A DNA stretch of 64,000 nt, taken from the NCBI GenBank assembly GCA_943735955.1, contig OX030961.1, forward strand, positions 5,815,420 to 5,879,419, read 5' to 3'. Below the pieces are notes generated by a model. It searched no databases. It had not been told where the DNA came from and worked only from the letters and a program-made list of their open reading frames with translations. Below are positions 48,901 through 60,205 of this stretch, one piece after another; position 1 is the stretch's first letter; each line of letters begins with the position of its first letter. The stretch comes from Piscicola geometra (lineage: Eukaryota > Annelida > Clitellata > Hirudinida > Piscicolidae). The translations under genes and the position numbers were made by a program.

Positions 48901-51900
48901 AAATGAGCGCATACTCTATTCTAGCAAGGGTATCATTCATCATACAGAAAACTATTTAAATTTTCTGTGTATTTCAAAAGATTAATCGTATAATAAAAAT
49001 TATTTCACTTATAATTTAAATCTTTATTTTTAATAATTCATTTTTTCTAATACGTGCTTTTCATCTTGTAGGGTAGCTTAAGGCCTAATAAGTCCTATAA
49101 ATTCATTTCTTTAAATTATAATTTTCTATTTTCAATCTTTTTAAAATTGTAATATTTTTTAATGTTTTTTGAATATAATTGTATTCTAAATATTTGTGTG
49201 TGTGTTATTTGATTGATTGTTAATATTTTTAACAGATCAAACATTAATACTAACGACTAATTTAAAATTATTTAAATTGCAAAAAGGCAATTAAACGGGA
49301 AAATTAGGTTGAAGCCGACAAGAAATTTAGGCTTCCACTATTTAAATTGTAAAAGCTTAGTGAAGATTTTGTAAATTGTAATTTAAGGGCACTTGAAAAA
49401 GTAATCTTCGTTTAAGATCTGTAAAACCTTGGCAAGCGTACCTAGCAAACACGTAGATGGACAGTAAACAACATGAACAAATTAAATCGCAAAAACTTTA
49501 AATGTTTAAATAACGCTCTATGTTCACTCCACCACCACCAATCCACTACCACCACCACCACCACCACCAATCCACTACCACCACCACCACCACCAATCCA
49601 CTACACCACCACCACCACCAATCCACTCCACCACCACCACCACCAATCCACCACCACCACCAATCCACCACCACCACCACCAATCCACGACCACCACCAC
49701 CACCACCAATCCACTACCACCACCACCACCAATCCACTACCACCACCACCACCACCAATCCACGACCACCAATCCGCTCCACCACCAATCCGCTCCACAA
49801 CCAATCCTCCCCACCACCACCACCACCACTCAATCCACCACCACCAATATTTTCCACCACTACTTCTCCACCCCACCACAACTCCATCTCCACCAATCCT
49901 CCCCACCACTCCACCAACCAACTCACCCTCTTCGACAGTCTTGAGCACATAGGCGTACATATTGATGGGCAGCATGAAGCAGACCGACAACACCCACACC
50001 ACCAAGCACACCATCAAACTGAGTTTCTTGGTGCGGTGTTGAGACCAGGCTCTTGACTTACACACTGCCACGTACCTGCAGAGATGAGGGTCGTCTTAAA
50101 GTTTGTAGGGGTTTTCAACCACTCTATAAAAGATTGTTACATTAAATAGGTATTATTTGATGATGGAGGAGGAGGATGCATGAGAGATGGTGGTTGTTGG
50201 AAAAGTGATGAAAGTTTTGTTCGGAAGATCGGTGCTGAATATTCAAAAGTGGAGAAAGATAAATCATTTTAAAATGGTGTACGCTCATTAAAACAACTCG
50301 AGCAACTCAAGTCTAATCAACTTTTCATGGGGCTTTTTCTGCAGGGTGCGATAAAGCACTGTGGAGGCAGTTTCAGGAGCGAGGAGGTTGTGCTCTCCGA
50401 CAGATAAGCACAGCTATTTTGCAAGAGGCTTTTCCGAACGTGTAGGCCACACGGCGTTTAGCTGTTTTTTTATTTGTTTATTATTAATTGTTTGCACAAT
50501 TTTTCAAAATGGGTATTTCTATTCAGATGCATCGTTTGGCTTTGAAAGCTTTTACGCTTGGGTGTGTTTGGCGCTAGAAAAGTCGTCTGGAGAAGTGATG
50601 AAGACAATTCATCGGACTACGAAGGCAGGTCTATCCCACCTGCTCACAAGAATCTGCAGACAATTTCATTAGTATTATCGGTAACCGCTAAAAAAGACCA
50701 CTTTCCTAGAACGGTATCTGCCTATTTACAATAACATTACGATTGTTTATGGGCATGATGGCTGGAAAAAACTGTTTGCCGAGCGAGATAGAACTTCTGG
50801 TGGGCGAACTTTTAATAGTTGCCTTTATTTACGACGGAGTGTTTTGTATGCGCTACAGAAGCACCCAAGAGAACTACCATGTGCCAAGGAGTTCACTTTG
50901 GAGTGCTTTATTGCAGGAGAGACCTGGACACTATTGTTTATTTCCGAGTGCTTACTAAAGTGGCTAACTCTTACGCTCTTTGAGCGCTCTTGAATTTGAG
51001 AAAAGAGCGCTATAGAAATTTATTTTATTGATTGATTGATTACGCATACTGAAACATGTCTAGACAACTTTTCAATTCAATTCTTCAGCCGCTTTGGAGA
51101 TATAATGAAGTCCAAAATCGTTAAATACTTGCAAAATCGAAAATAAAAAATATATATTGAAGATGAAAATTACTGACAATGGCGCCCGACAAGACATTCA
51201 AATTCCAAGTATGAAAAAGTTACTTTTTAAAATTCAACTTTATCAGATTAATTGTCTGCAATTTGATAAGATCTTGACGATAAATTTAAATTTGAAATAA
51301 TAAAACATTCTTCAAGAAAATATAGGCCTCTAACTTGCGGCATTCCTAATACATTTTATTCATTCTTGTGAGATTTACAATTCACATACGACGTCAATAA
51401 ATCAATCAGCCTGATGCCGTTTATTTAAATCATATTTTTTGCGAATGTCCCCTAAAAAATCCATAAATTGTTTCCCATAATAAAAACATTATAACTATGC
51501 GGTTCTAAAAGTATTTCTGTTTTTCGGCATTTTACATTATTTTTATTGCATACCAACCCACCCACCCACCAACCCACACACCTACCCACCTGTCGGCGCT
51601 CAGAACCGTGACTGTGAAGACGTTGGCAAACCAGTTGGAAGCGGTGCTCGAGTAGAAGAGTTTGCACATCAGGTCTCCAAACACCCACTTCCTAAGGATT
51701 GGAATGTGGGTGGGTGGGTGGGTTGGAGGGTGGGTGGGTGGGTTGGAGGGTGGGTGGGTGGGTTGGAGGGTGGGTTGGTGGGTTGGAAGGTGGGTTGGAG
51801 GGTGGGTTGGACGGTGGGTTGAGGGTGGGTTAGAGAGTGGGTTGATGGTGGGTTAGAAGGTGGGTTGAGGGTGGGTTGAAAGATGGGTTGAAGGGTGGAT

Positions 51901-54900
51901 TGGTGGGTGGGTTAGAAGGTGGGTTGAGGGTGGGTTGAAAGATGGGTTGAAGGGTGGATTGGTGGGTGGGTTGGAGGGTGGTTTGAGGGTGGGTTAGAAG
52001 ATGGGTTGAAGGGTGGATTGTTGGGTGGGTTGGAGGGTGGGTGGGTGGGTTGGAGAGTGGGTTGAGGGTGGGTTAGAAGGTGGGTTGAGGGTGGGTTGAA
52101 AGATGGGTTGAAGGGTGGATTGGTGGGTGGGTTGGAGGGTGGAAAAAAAGGCTTGGAATTTATTTGGGTTCACGCCACGTAAATACCACTTGCGGTTGTA
52201 TTTTATTGTTTGAATTGCATAGGGAAAAGCCGAAGCACAATAGATGAAATTAAAGTTAAACAGCGGGAAACAAGGAATCTTTGGAAGGCTTCAAGGGAGT
52301 TTTAATGAGGTTTGCCATCCAAAACACAATGCTGATCATTTTAGTCATAATGTATAAAAAATAGGTATTAAAAATTGAATGCCAAAATACTTTATTTTAA
52401 ACAGTTTTTTAATGCATGGTAAAAAACGTTATTTTAAAACGTTTCAAATTCAGGAGAAAAAACTTTATTTTAAAACGTTTCTAATGCATGATAAAAAACT
52501 TTATTAACTTTTTTTTCTACATTTTGATTAGAACCTGTAGTAGAGTGTGGCAGCTGTGATGGGGATGCCCCAGAGGTAGCAGAAGTCGCAGACTGCCAGG
52601 TTGAAGAGGTAGACGTTCGTGACTGAACGCATACGTGGGAATCTGGAAAGAAGGAGGAGATTTGGTGGATGTGCGTTGGTGTGAACTGAGCGGAAAAAGA
52701 ACGGAAACGAGCGAAGTTGAAGTAGCAAGAAAAGAAAATTAATTTAAACAAAATTAAACTCGCTAGTTTGCCAAATGTATTTTCGATTGAGTAAGTGATG
52801 GGAATGTATAAGTGAATGGTGTGATGGATGAGATGTATGAATGGAATAGGAAAGAGATTTTAGTGAAAAATATAAAAATGAATTGAAATAATTTGAAAAC
52901 TAGATTTTTATTCATAACATAAATTTTTTAGTTGTGTTTCATTTGCTTTAGTCTTCAAATCTCGTACAAACGCACTAAATGACTAACACACATATCAGGT
53001 AAGACATTATTAAATTCAGAAAGGTAACCTGGTTAAGCGATAAATCTTTTCCTAGATAACTAAATCAAAGAAATTGTATAATCCAATATTCTGCGAGGAT
53101 AATTATAAAATTCCCGTTGATGAATTGTGGAAAGTTTGCAAGATCGCAATGAAAACCTATATGAAAAACAAACTTTTAATACACTCGTAAAAACTTTTAT
53201 TTAGAGACGTAGAGAGAAAAGCCGAAGGGAATGTGAGTGAATGGTATCGAGAGCATTAAAGTAGCGAAAGCCACGTCTAGAGATGGAAAGAATGAATTTG
53301 AGTGTGTTCAGATGTGACTGGAGACCGATGGACGGGCGGATGGTAAGGGGGTGTGGTTACGGAAGATGAATCGGTTGTGGGTTTCTTTCAAGACGGCAAG
53401 AGGTTTTGGTGTATGAGCACTAATTATGCCTTGGAAGGAGGGGTTGTTAGAAACCGATGCAGGAATTATACGTTCGTTGGTAGACAGGGAGAAAAATATA
53501 TAGTAAGAAGAGAATTGTTTAAAACATTTGTCGAATAATAAGATTTTTGCATGTGATTTGGTTAAAAATCGCCTAGAAGTAATGATTGTGAGATAAAAAG
53601 AACGTGAAAAACTTGAAGAATTCAGATAAAAACATTTTTTTGATTGAAAAAAGTCTGCTAATGTAAGTCTCGCCAAAAATATGGTTGAATGGTCTGAAGA
53701 TAGCTGAAAAGAATAGAGTGAAAAGATTTGGAAAATGAAAGTGATAGATTAATTTTGAAGTTGAAACAAAGCAATTTGCAGATTGCGTATTACTTCTTGA
53801 TACTAAGTCTAAGAGTGAAAGACGTTTAATAGAATACAAATATTTTTTAAATATTTATTTAAAGAAGAAATTATTTATCCTAAAAGTAAAAAAAGTAAAT
53901 TAGTCGGTTAAGTAATTCAGTTACTTGAATCAGTCGCTGGCTAAAAACCACATTTGGGTGGGCGACAATTCGGCAAATTAACAAAACCAAATGGATTCGA
54001 CACTGCGGTGTCAGTCAAGGCGAAAGAAGTGATTGGATCTGCGCTGGGTGTTTGAATTAGTCTGAATGACTCTCTTTCACTTCTGCGAAAGCAAACGAAC
54101 CTTGAAAGTTGACTCGATTCTTTCTAGCGCTAAAGCCAAATGTGTTTGTTTAAGGCCACATTACATGAAATTTGAGTAATATTTACATATTTCATTATTA
54201 AATAATGAAATTAAAGAATCAAAGAACTTTTATTTCTCGTCTTCTCATTAATCATTGAAGCTCGTTTGGAGTTCTCTATGAGATCTTTTTATGTGTCCTT
54301 TGTGGAAGCAACCTTTCATCATTCAGTAACATTATTCCTTCCTCAAATGCTTATCCATTCTTCCTTCATCCATCTTTTCAAACTCTTCCATTTTATTCTA
54401 ATATTATTTTTTTTATCTATTTTATTTTCTGATGCAGTTTTTCTATTCTCCAAGTTTCCGTCGGCATGAAGAGCAGAAGTGATGCTTAAAAGGTATAACT
54501 TTATTTAAATCCAAATAAATCAATTAAATGTCGAATGTTACACAGGCATTCCTCGTTCAATAAGGCAGCAATGAGGCATCAAACGAATGCTTTGGAGTGA
54601 GTGAGTGGAGGAGGATGTACATTTGAGGAGTGAGTGAGTGGAGGATGTACATTTGAGGAGTGAGTGAGTGGAGGAGGATGTACATTTGAGGAGTGAGTGA
54701 GTGGAGGAGGATGTACATTTGAGGAGTGAGTGAGTGGAGGAGGATGTACATTTGAGGAGTAAGTGAGTGGAGGAGGATGTACATTTGAGGAGTGAGTGAG
54801 TAGAGGAGGATGTACATTTGAGGAGTGAGTGAGTGGAGGAGGATGTACATTTGAGGAGTGAGTGAGTGGAGGAGGATGTACATTTGAGGAGTGAGTGAGT

Positions 54901-57900
54901 GGAGGAGGATGTACATTTGAGGAGTGAGTGAGTGGAGGAGGATGTACATTTGAGGAGTGAGTGGGTGGAGGAGGATGTACATTTGAGGAGTGAGTGAGTG
55001 GAGGAGGATGTACATTTGAGGAGTGAGTGGGTGGAGGAGGATGTACATTTGAGGAGTAAGTGAGTGGAGGAGGATGTACATTTGAGGAGTGAGTGAGTGG
55101 AGGAGGATGTACATTTGAGGAGTGAGTGAGTGGAGGAGGATGTACATTTGAGGAGTAAGTGAGTGGAGGAGGATGTACATTTGAGGAGTGAGTGAGTGGA
55201 GGAGGATGTACATTTGAGGAGTGAGTGAGTGGAGGAGGATGTACATTTGAGGAGTGAGTGGGTGGAGGAGGATGTACATTTGAGGAGTAAGTGAGTGGAG
55301 GAGAATGTACATTTGAGAAGTGAGTGAGTGGAGGAGGATGTACATTTGAGGAGTAAGTGAGTGGAGGAGGATGTACATTTGAGGAGTGAGTGAGTGGAGG
55401 AGGATGTACATTTGAGGAGTGAGTGAGTGGAGGAGGATGTACATTTGAGGAGTAAGTGAGTGGAGGAGGATGTACATTTGAGGAGTAAGTGAGTAGAGGA
55501 GGATGTACATTTGAGGAGTGAGTGAGTGGAGGAGGATGTACATTTGAGGAGTGAGTGAGTGGAGGAGGATGTACATTTGAGGAGTAAGTGAGTGGAGGAG
55601 GATGTACATTTGAGGAGTGAGTGGGTGGAGGAGGATGTACATTTGAGGAGTGAGTGAGTGGAGGAGGATGTACATTTGAGGAGTGAGTGAGTGGAGGAGG
55701 ATGTACATTTGAGGAGTGAGTGAATGGAGAAGGATGTACATTTGAGGAGTGAGTGAGTGGAGGAGGATGTACATTTGAGGAGTGAGTGAGTGGAGGAGGA
55801 TGTACATTTGAGGAATGAGTGAGTGGAGGAGGATGTACATTTGAGGAGTGAGTGAGTGGAGGAGGATGTACATTTGAGGAGTGAGTGAGTGGAGGAGGAT
55901 GTACATTTGAGGAGTGAGTGAGTGGAGGAGGATGTACATTTGAGGAGTGAGTGAGTGGAGGAGGATGTACATTTGAGAAGTGAGTGAGTGGAGGAGGATG
56001 TACATTTGAGGAGTGAGTGAGTGGTGGAGGATGTACATTTGAGGAGTGAGTGAGTGGAGGAGGATGTACATTTGAGGAGTGAGTGAGTGGAGGAGGATGT
56101 ACATTTGAGGAGTGAGTGAGTGGAGGAGGATGTACATTTGAGGAGTGAGTGAGTGGAGGAGGATGTACATTTGAGGAGTGAGTGAGTGGAGGAAGATGTA
56201 CATTTGAGGAGTGAGTACTCATGCAGCGAATGTTTTGATAATAAAGTCAGTGCAGGCTTCGGATTGTTTGCCTTCATCACCTTAAATGATTTTATTGACT
56301 CTGGCGTGAGAGCCTTGTTTTTGGTATTTTGGCCTCTTTTTTGGCCACCTTTTCAACGTAATCTATTTTTCCAAGGATGTTAGCTCAACTTTTAGTCGTA
56401 AAAATGTTCTAAAAGTGTCTTTTTGTATGTTGTTTTTTTATATGTGAAAAATCTTATTTTTTCAATATTTTTTCTTTTTGAAAGTAGCTTGTCAAGATAA
56501 AATCTTCTGCTCATGACTTACTAATGCGAGGGATGTCTACATAGGTAAAAGCCTATTTCTTACTTAAAGAACCATCAGAAACGTCTGGGTTTTCAATTAT
56601 ACACATATACTTACAGTATGACAGATTTTATAGTCGAAAATAGGGATATTTACGATATCATTTATTAGCTTAAGGTCCTTATCTCGAAATACATCCTTTT
56701 CCCCGCCATAACACATGTTATCGCTGTCATTTTGAGACTTTAGAAGCGCGTTGATATGCTTATCAGCACGCTTCTCGGAACTATTTACACAAATAGCGAG
56801 AATACTTTTTTATAATCTTCTCAATTATTTATAAATTTTTAATCACTTCTCGAGTTGCAATATGCCAGGCTCATTTGGAGGCTTTTCAAAGAGATATTAG
56901 GCAAACAGCAATTACAGCATTAACATAAGAACTTGCAAAACGACGACTATGTTTGCTTTTGTATATCACTTTTAACATAAAACTAATATTAGAAACTGAT
57001 TTTTATTGAGAAAAGAGAATTTTACTTGGAATATTGGCAATACAAACATAACATTTTTGACTCCTTTGAGAGAATAAAATTTATTTAACTAAACTACAAT
57101 TTATTTGAAAGCTATAAAAACGGTTATAAAAATAACGAATATGGTCGATGTCGCTTATTTTGCGGGTACTTTTGATGTTCTTTTAACTCTTCCGCAACTG
57201 AAATCGACGATAGAAGGATGAAATATTCTTTTGAACTTTAAAAATTTGTTCCAATTTGGTAGAAGCACTAATAAGAAAGTCAACTTTCTTCTTAAGTCAT
57301 CATCACTATCATATACTTAGTAGTTGTTCGAATAAATGAGTCCACGATCCAAACAAAATAATTACTCTATCAAAGTCAATCAACGATATTGGTAGTAAAT
57401 CTTGCAATTAAGAACAGAGAATTGCTATGAAAAGGGGCAAAAAGAGAATCGTCTGGCAGTTGTAGAGTCCAGTTTATTTTCTCGGACCTTGGTATGATTT
57501 TGTGGTTAAAAGTGACTAATTTGCCTAATAAAAATCACATAATGAATGTTTATGGGAGCTGGCCAGATGTTCTGAAGGCAGTGCGAAGACGAAAACAGGA
57601 TGTGAACACATGCAAACACTCGAGAACAACATCTGAATTATTAGCTTAATTTGCTGTCTGATCTTATTGCTTGAAAATACAACTGTAGATAAACATGCCA
57701 AGACAAGTCTTTTCGCCTTAATTCGCTTGCTTCGTGATGAAGTCTTCAGATTATAGAGTGACAGGCCGTCGAAGATAATGAATTGGTTGAAAAACTAAAC
57801 TTTTAAAATTATTTTCGAAAGCTGTGGAATATAAAAAATAGAAAAACTTTTTTTAAGTGTTTTTAGAAGTTTTAGAATGTGTGAAAACATGAAAACGAGC

Positions 57901-58727
57901 ACCATCAAGAGTGGTTTGAACGACCGTTCTTTGAGCGAATCGTACCCGAGTGAACGAGAAACAGTTTGAAGTAATCATTCCTACCTGCCATCAAATCCAA
58001 TCCTTTCCTAACGAAGATAAATGTCCGTCATTTAACTTGAAGGAATGAAAAGTTAAATGAAAATAATTTATATGAATAAATTGTGAAGATTAATAGCTTA
58101 GATTTGTCAAAAAAGGAAATTAGGAAAAGATTATTTTCACGGAAAACGTGTTTAATGTGGATGAAGTCTGATTTAAATTTTTATAAACCGTTTTCAAAAA
58201 TACTTTTATATCCGCTATATCTCAGTGTTATAACACGTCGACGTGATTAGACATGATTAGACATTCATTTTTTGATATTTCTACTTGTGGTTCTTGCTTC
58301 TAAGAGGCGGGTCTAAAGTCTTCTATAGCAACTAAGCGATGGCAGGAATCGAACTCACGACATTCTTTATAACGTCCCTCATTTTATCAACTTAATTACC
58401 CTCATTGAATTACCTTCATTTTTAAATCTTTAAAATAAAATAATAATAAAAATATTTTTAGGATGCACAAAAGAACCTGAGGATGAGGAGCATGACGAGG
58501 AGGTTTCCGATGATTCCAACGACGAAGATGACGAGGAAGAGGAAGATGAGGGCCACGTCAGTCCATCCCAGGGGAGGAGGAGGAAAGGAAGAAGAAGAAG
58601 AAGAAGGCAAATCCTCGTTGGATGAACAAGAAGAATTTGAAAAAAGGTTTCCACTGGAGATGTTGTTGTTAGTGAGGTTGTGAGTGAGGTTGAAGGCGCA
58701 AACTTGCATTCCACTCGAATGGTTCAT
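45963..58727 (-). CDS. Class A GPCR, allatostatin-C/somatostatin receptor type (6 exons)
   Basis: A seven-transmembrane peptide receptor of about 398 aa. Exons: 58477-58727, 52535-52642, 51590-51691, 49927-50075, 47216-47401, 45963-46363. Phases join to 1,197 nt. Exon 1 has five N-glycosylation sequons (N2, N13, N17, N22, N31) and TM1 with GNLLVMLLILR. Exon 2 carries TM2 (NLAVCDF). Exon 3 carries TM3, with the Cys of DLMCKL and the DRY motif split at its 3' junction. Exon 4 carries TM4. Exon 5 carries loop 2 with the partner Cys (VSCTLDW) and TM5. Exon 6 carries TM6 (SWLPYW), TM7 (NPILYAFLSETF) and a tail ending at TGA. The TM5-TM7 stretches FAIP, LPYWV and NPILYAFLS resemble insect allatostatin-C receptors most. 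Galanin/allatostatin-A or opioid-like receptors remain alternatives. The CWxP Cys of TM6 is Ser. Confidence 0.88.
46673..46743 (+). tRNA. tRNA-Gly (anticodon GCC)
   Basis: A 71-nt cloverleaf. Acceptor stem GCATCGG pairs perfectly with CCGATGC, with discriminator A. The A box region is TGGTTCAGTGGTAGAA. The anticodon stem CTCGC/GCGGG encloses CTGCCAC with anticodon GCC at 46705-46707. The T arm CCCGGGTTCGATTCCCGG contains the B box GGTTCGATTCC. No intron. It lies inside the last intron of the GPCR gene on the opposite strand. Perfect stems indicate an intact gene that decodes GGC and GGU. Confidence 0.97.
46745..46749 (+). terminator. RNA polymerase III terminator of tRNA-Gly
   Basis: Five consecutive T residues start two bases after the tRNA 3' end, the standard short Pol III stop signal. 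Confidence 0.8.
47410..47770. repeat. TTGGTTGG / GGTTTGAAGGTTGGT repeat block
   Basis: Mixed tandem array starting beside the acceptor of GPCR exon 5 (exon start 47401). First come four 15-bp TTGGTGGTTTGAAGG units, then TTGGTTGGTTGATTGG and longer GGTTGGTTAGTTGATTG units with decaying order. Confidence 0.85.
47771..49515. other. GPCR intron 4, unique AT-rich part
   Basis: AT-rich sequence between the two repeat blocks of this intron. I see no coding segment, RNA gene or mobile element in it. Confidence 0.6.
49518..49915. repeat. (CCACCACCAATCCA)n minisatellite
   Basis: Tandem CCACCACCACCAATCCACTA units with variable numbers of CAC triplets extend to within about 12 bp of the GPCR exon 4 donor (exon end 49927). 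Three frames are open across it only because of the repeat. Confidence 0.92.
50950..51045 (+). repeat. SINE-like 3' tail with hairpin and ATTG tail
   Basis: AGCGCTCTT and AAGAGCGCT form a 9-bp inverted repeat around a short spacer. AGCGCTATAGAAATTTATTT and four ATTG units follow. This is the familiar 3' module of invertebrate tRNA-derived SINEs. I find no clear A or B box upstream, so it is a truncated or atypical copy. It lies in GPCR intron 3. Confidence 0.5.
51708..52142. repeat. GGTGGGTTGGAGG minisatellite
   Basis: A G-rich array of GGTGGGTGGGTTGGAG, GGGTTGAGGGTGGG and GATGGGTTGAAGGGTGGATT units starts 17 bp from the acceptor of GPCR exon 3 (exon start 51691). Higher-order repeats of roughly 100 bp are visible after 51860. 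Confidence 0.9.
52643..54590. other. GPCR intron 1, 3' part
   Basis: AT-rich intronic sequence without any feature I can identify. The short frames in it have no domain pattern. Confidence 0.6.
54592..56217. repeat. 1.6-kb minisatellite, 33-bp unit, about 49 copies
   Basis: Very homogeneous tandem units contain GAGGAGGATGTACATTTGAG followed by GAGTGAGTGAGTG. Most differences are single substitutions (GTGAGTGAGTG against GTAAGTGAGTG or GTGAGTGGGTG), and one unit is 30 bp. Because 33 is a multiple of three and the unit lacks stops on the minus strand, all three minus frames stay open for about 550 codons. It lies in intron 1 of the GPCR gene. Confidence 0.97.
56218..58476. other. GPCR intron 1, 5' part
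   Basis: AT-rich unique intronic sequence. Apart from the SINE remnant near 58340 I see nothing functional in it. Confidence 0.6.
58270..58410 (-). mobile_element. Degenerate tRNA-derived SINE remnant
   Basis: The minus strand has a good B box, GTTCGATTC (58346-58354), in the context GTCGTGAGTTCGATTCCTGC. About 35 nt before it is a weak A-box-like segment (TTAAGTTGATAAAATGAGGG). The pattern fits the head of a tRNA-derived SINE. The sequence is not a foldable tRNA and the body is not clearly shared with the 43.8-kb copy. Confidence 0.45.
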
Positions 58728-60197
58728 GTTGCCTTTCAGTGGACAGCGCTCGTGTGGAGATTGCCTAAGAAGGGAGGTGAAAGCATTAGAAACTTCGATT
58801 AGTTTTTAATTATCTTCAGGAAAGCCTGAGAGTTTGAGTGCGGTAACATGCGTGGCTGTCGTAAAGACTATTTTGCAATCAGTCAAGTTATTTGCTTTAA
58901 TAAGACTGTGATAAGTGCACTCGAAGAAACATAAAGACGGAGAAAAAAACTTTAAACAAAATGCTCGTTATTTATCAAAAAATAAAGGTTTGCAAGCCTA
59001 CAGCTAATGGAGAATCTTAAAAGGCACATATTTTGTTTGCTTATCTAACGAAATATTGAAGTAAAGGCTTAAAGATCTTTGCAAAAAAATGATTGAAAGA
59101 GCTTATCTGCATTTAATTGCACTAAAAGTCTTAAAATGAATAAGTTTTATTTAGGGAAAAGATTCTTTTAAGAGATCTCAAAGCTGCGGAAACTCCATTA
59201 GTAAAACCTATTTGCCAATGACGAAATATGAATTTAATTAAAAGCCAATTAACTTTTACACACTCTATATGTCTTCACACTGTTTCCAATTGAGTTCTCT
59301 TAGTTAACATCTTTTCTCTTTTTTTCACAGTTTTTTGAAAAATATTTGCAAGCTTGCATTCTTCATTTTTCCTGCTGCCAAATCTGAACCGGTATAATGC
59401 TAGAGAATATGGGCTATTGTTTCATAGTTTATTTTAATTTAATTTAATTTAGATTCTTGTTGTGAACATGAGTATTATTGAAACATGATCATCACTTTTG
59501 TGGCACAAGAGAACCGACATGCAGCAGTAAACACGAACTGATGAGTGTATTTCCTCAAGAAGCCCGCAATCATGGAGGTCTAATGAACATTCTGATGAAG
59601 AACAGACGTTTTTACTGGCGTAATTACCAACCCAATAAAAACGCGTTCAGATTGATGATACTCTGTTTTTCATTAAGAAGCTCGTTCGCTTCATTGATGG
59701 GCTCTAGAGTTGTAAATAACCTGTACACAATGTGAGCGATGGTGCCCATCTAGAATAAATTGTTGCATACAAATTTCGTAACATATATCATTTAACCATA
59801 AATTGTATTTTCCCGCTGAATGTATTTTTTAAACACATAACATATTATTTGTCTTAATTAACTCGTTTTTCTAATCATTATTCACACTCGATAATTCAAG
59901 CGCAGAAGCAAACAAACAAGTGTATGCAAGACTCTTCGAGAAGTATGTTTGTGCTGAAATGATCCAACAAGATGATTTATCCAGCCATAATTATTAACAT
60001 TCCCATTGAAGTTTCAAGTAATTTTGGTTTGTCGGTGATTCCTTTTTCAAGAAAACTTTCACAAATAGCAATAAAAGTATTTTTCTTTGTTTTTAGCATC
60101 TTTAAATTTTAAGTTTCCATTTCAGATCGGATCTAATTAGATAAGAATGTAACTTTATTTAAACCACGCGTCGGGCCATTAGTTTTCCTTAAAGTCC
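58728..60197. promoter_or_regulatory. Upstream region of the GPCR gene
   Basis: Non-coding AT-rich DNA 5' of the receptor start codon. It may contain the 5' UTR, possibly with a further non-coding exon, since AG acceptors such as CTTCTTAG lie about 45 bp before the ATG. I could not place a promoter or a transcription start. Confidence 0.35.
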
Positions 60198-60205
60198 ATT
60201 CATAG

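Noticed and set aside
49473..50056. His/Pro/Thr-rich plus-strand frames of 159-178 codons
   Set aside because: Produced by the CCACCACCAATCCA array. The conserved coding signal here is on the minus strand (GPCR exon 4).
54592..56217. Regular direct repeats that could suggest a CRISPR array
   Set aside because: The units are contiguous with no unique spacers between them, and the locus is in an animal gene intron. The other tandem arrays in the window fail for the same reason.
54538..56280. Minus-strand open frames of 547-580 codons in all three frames
   Set aside because: They are produced by a 33-bp tandem repeat without stop codons. There is no codon bias, domain or flanking exon structure, and the array is inside a GPCR intron.
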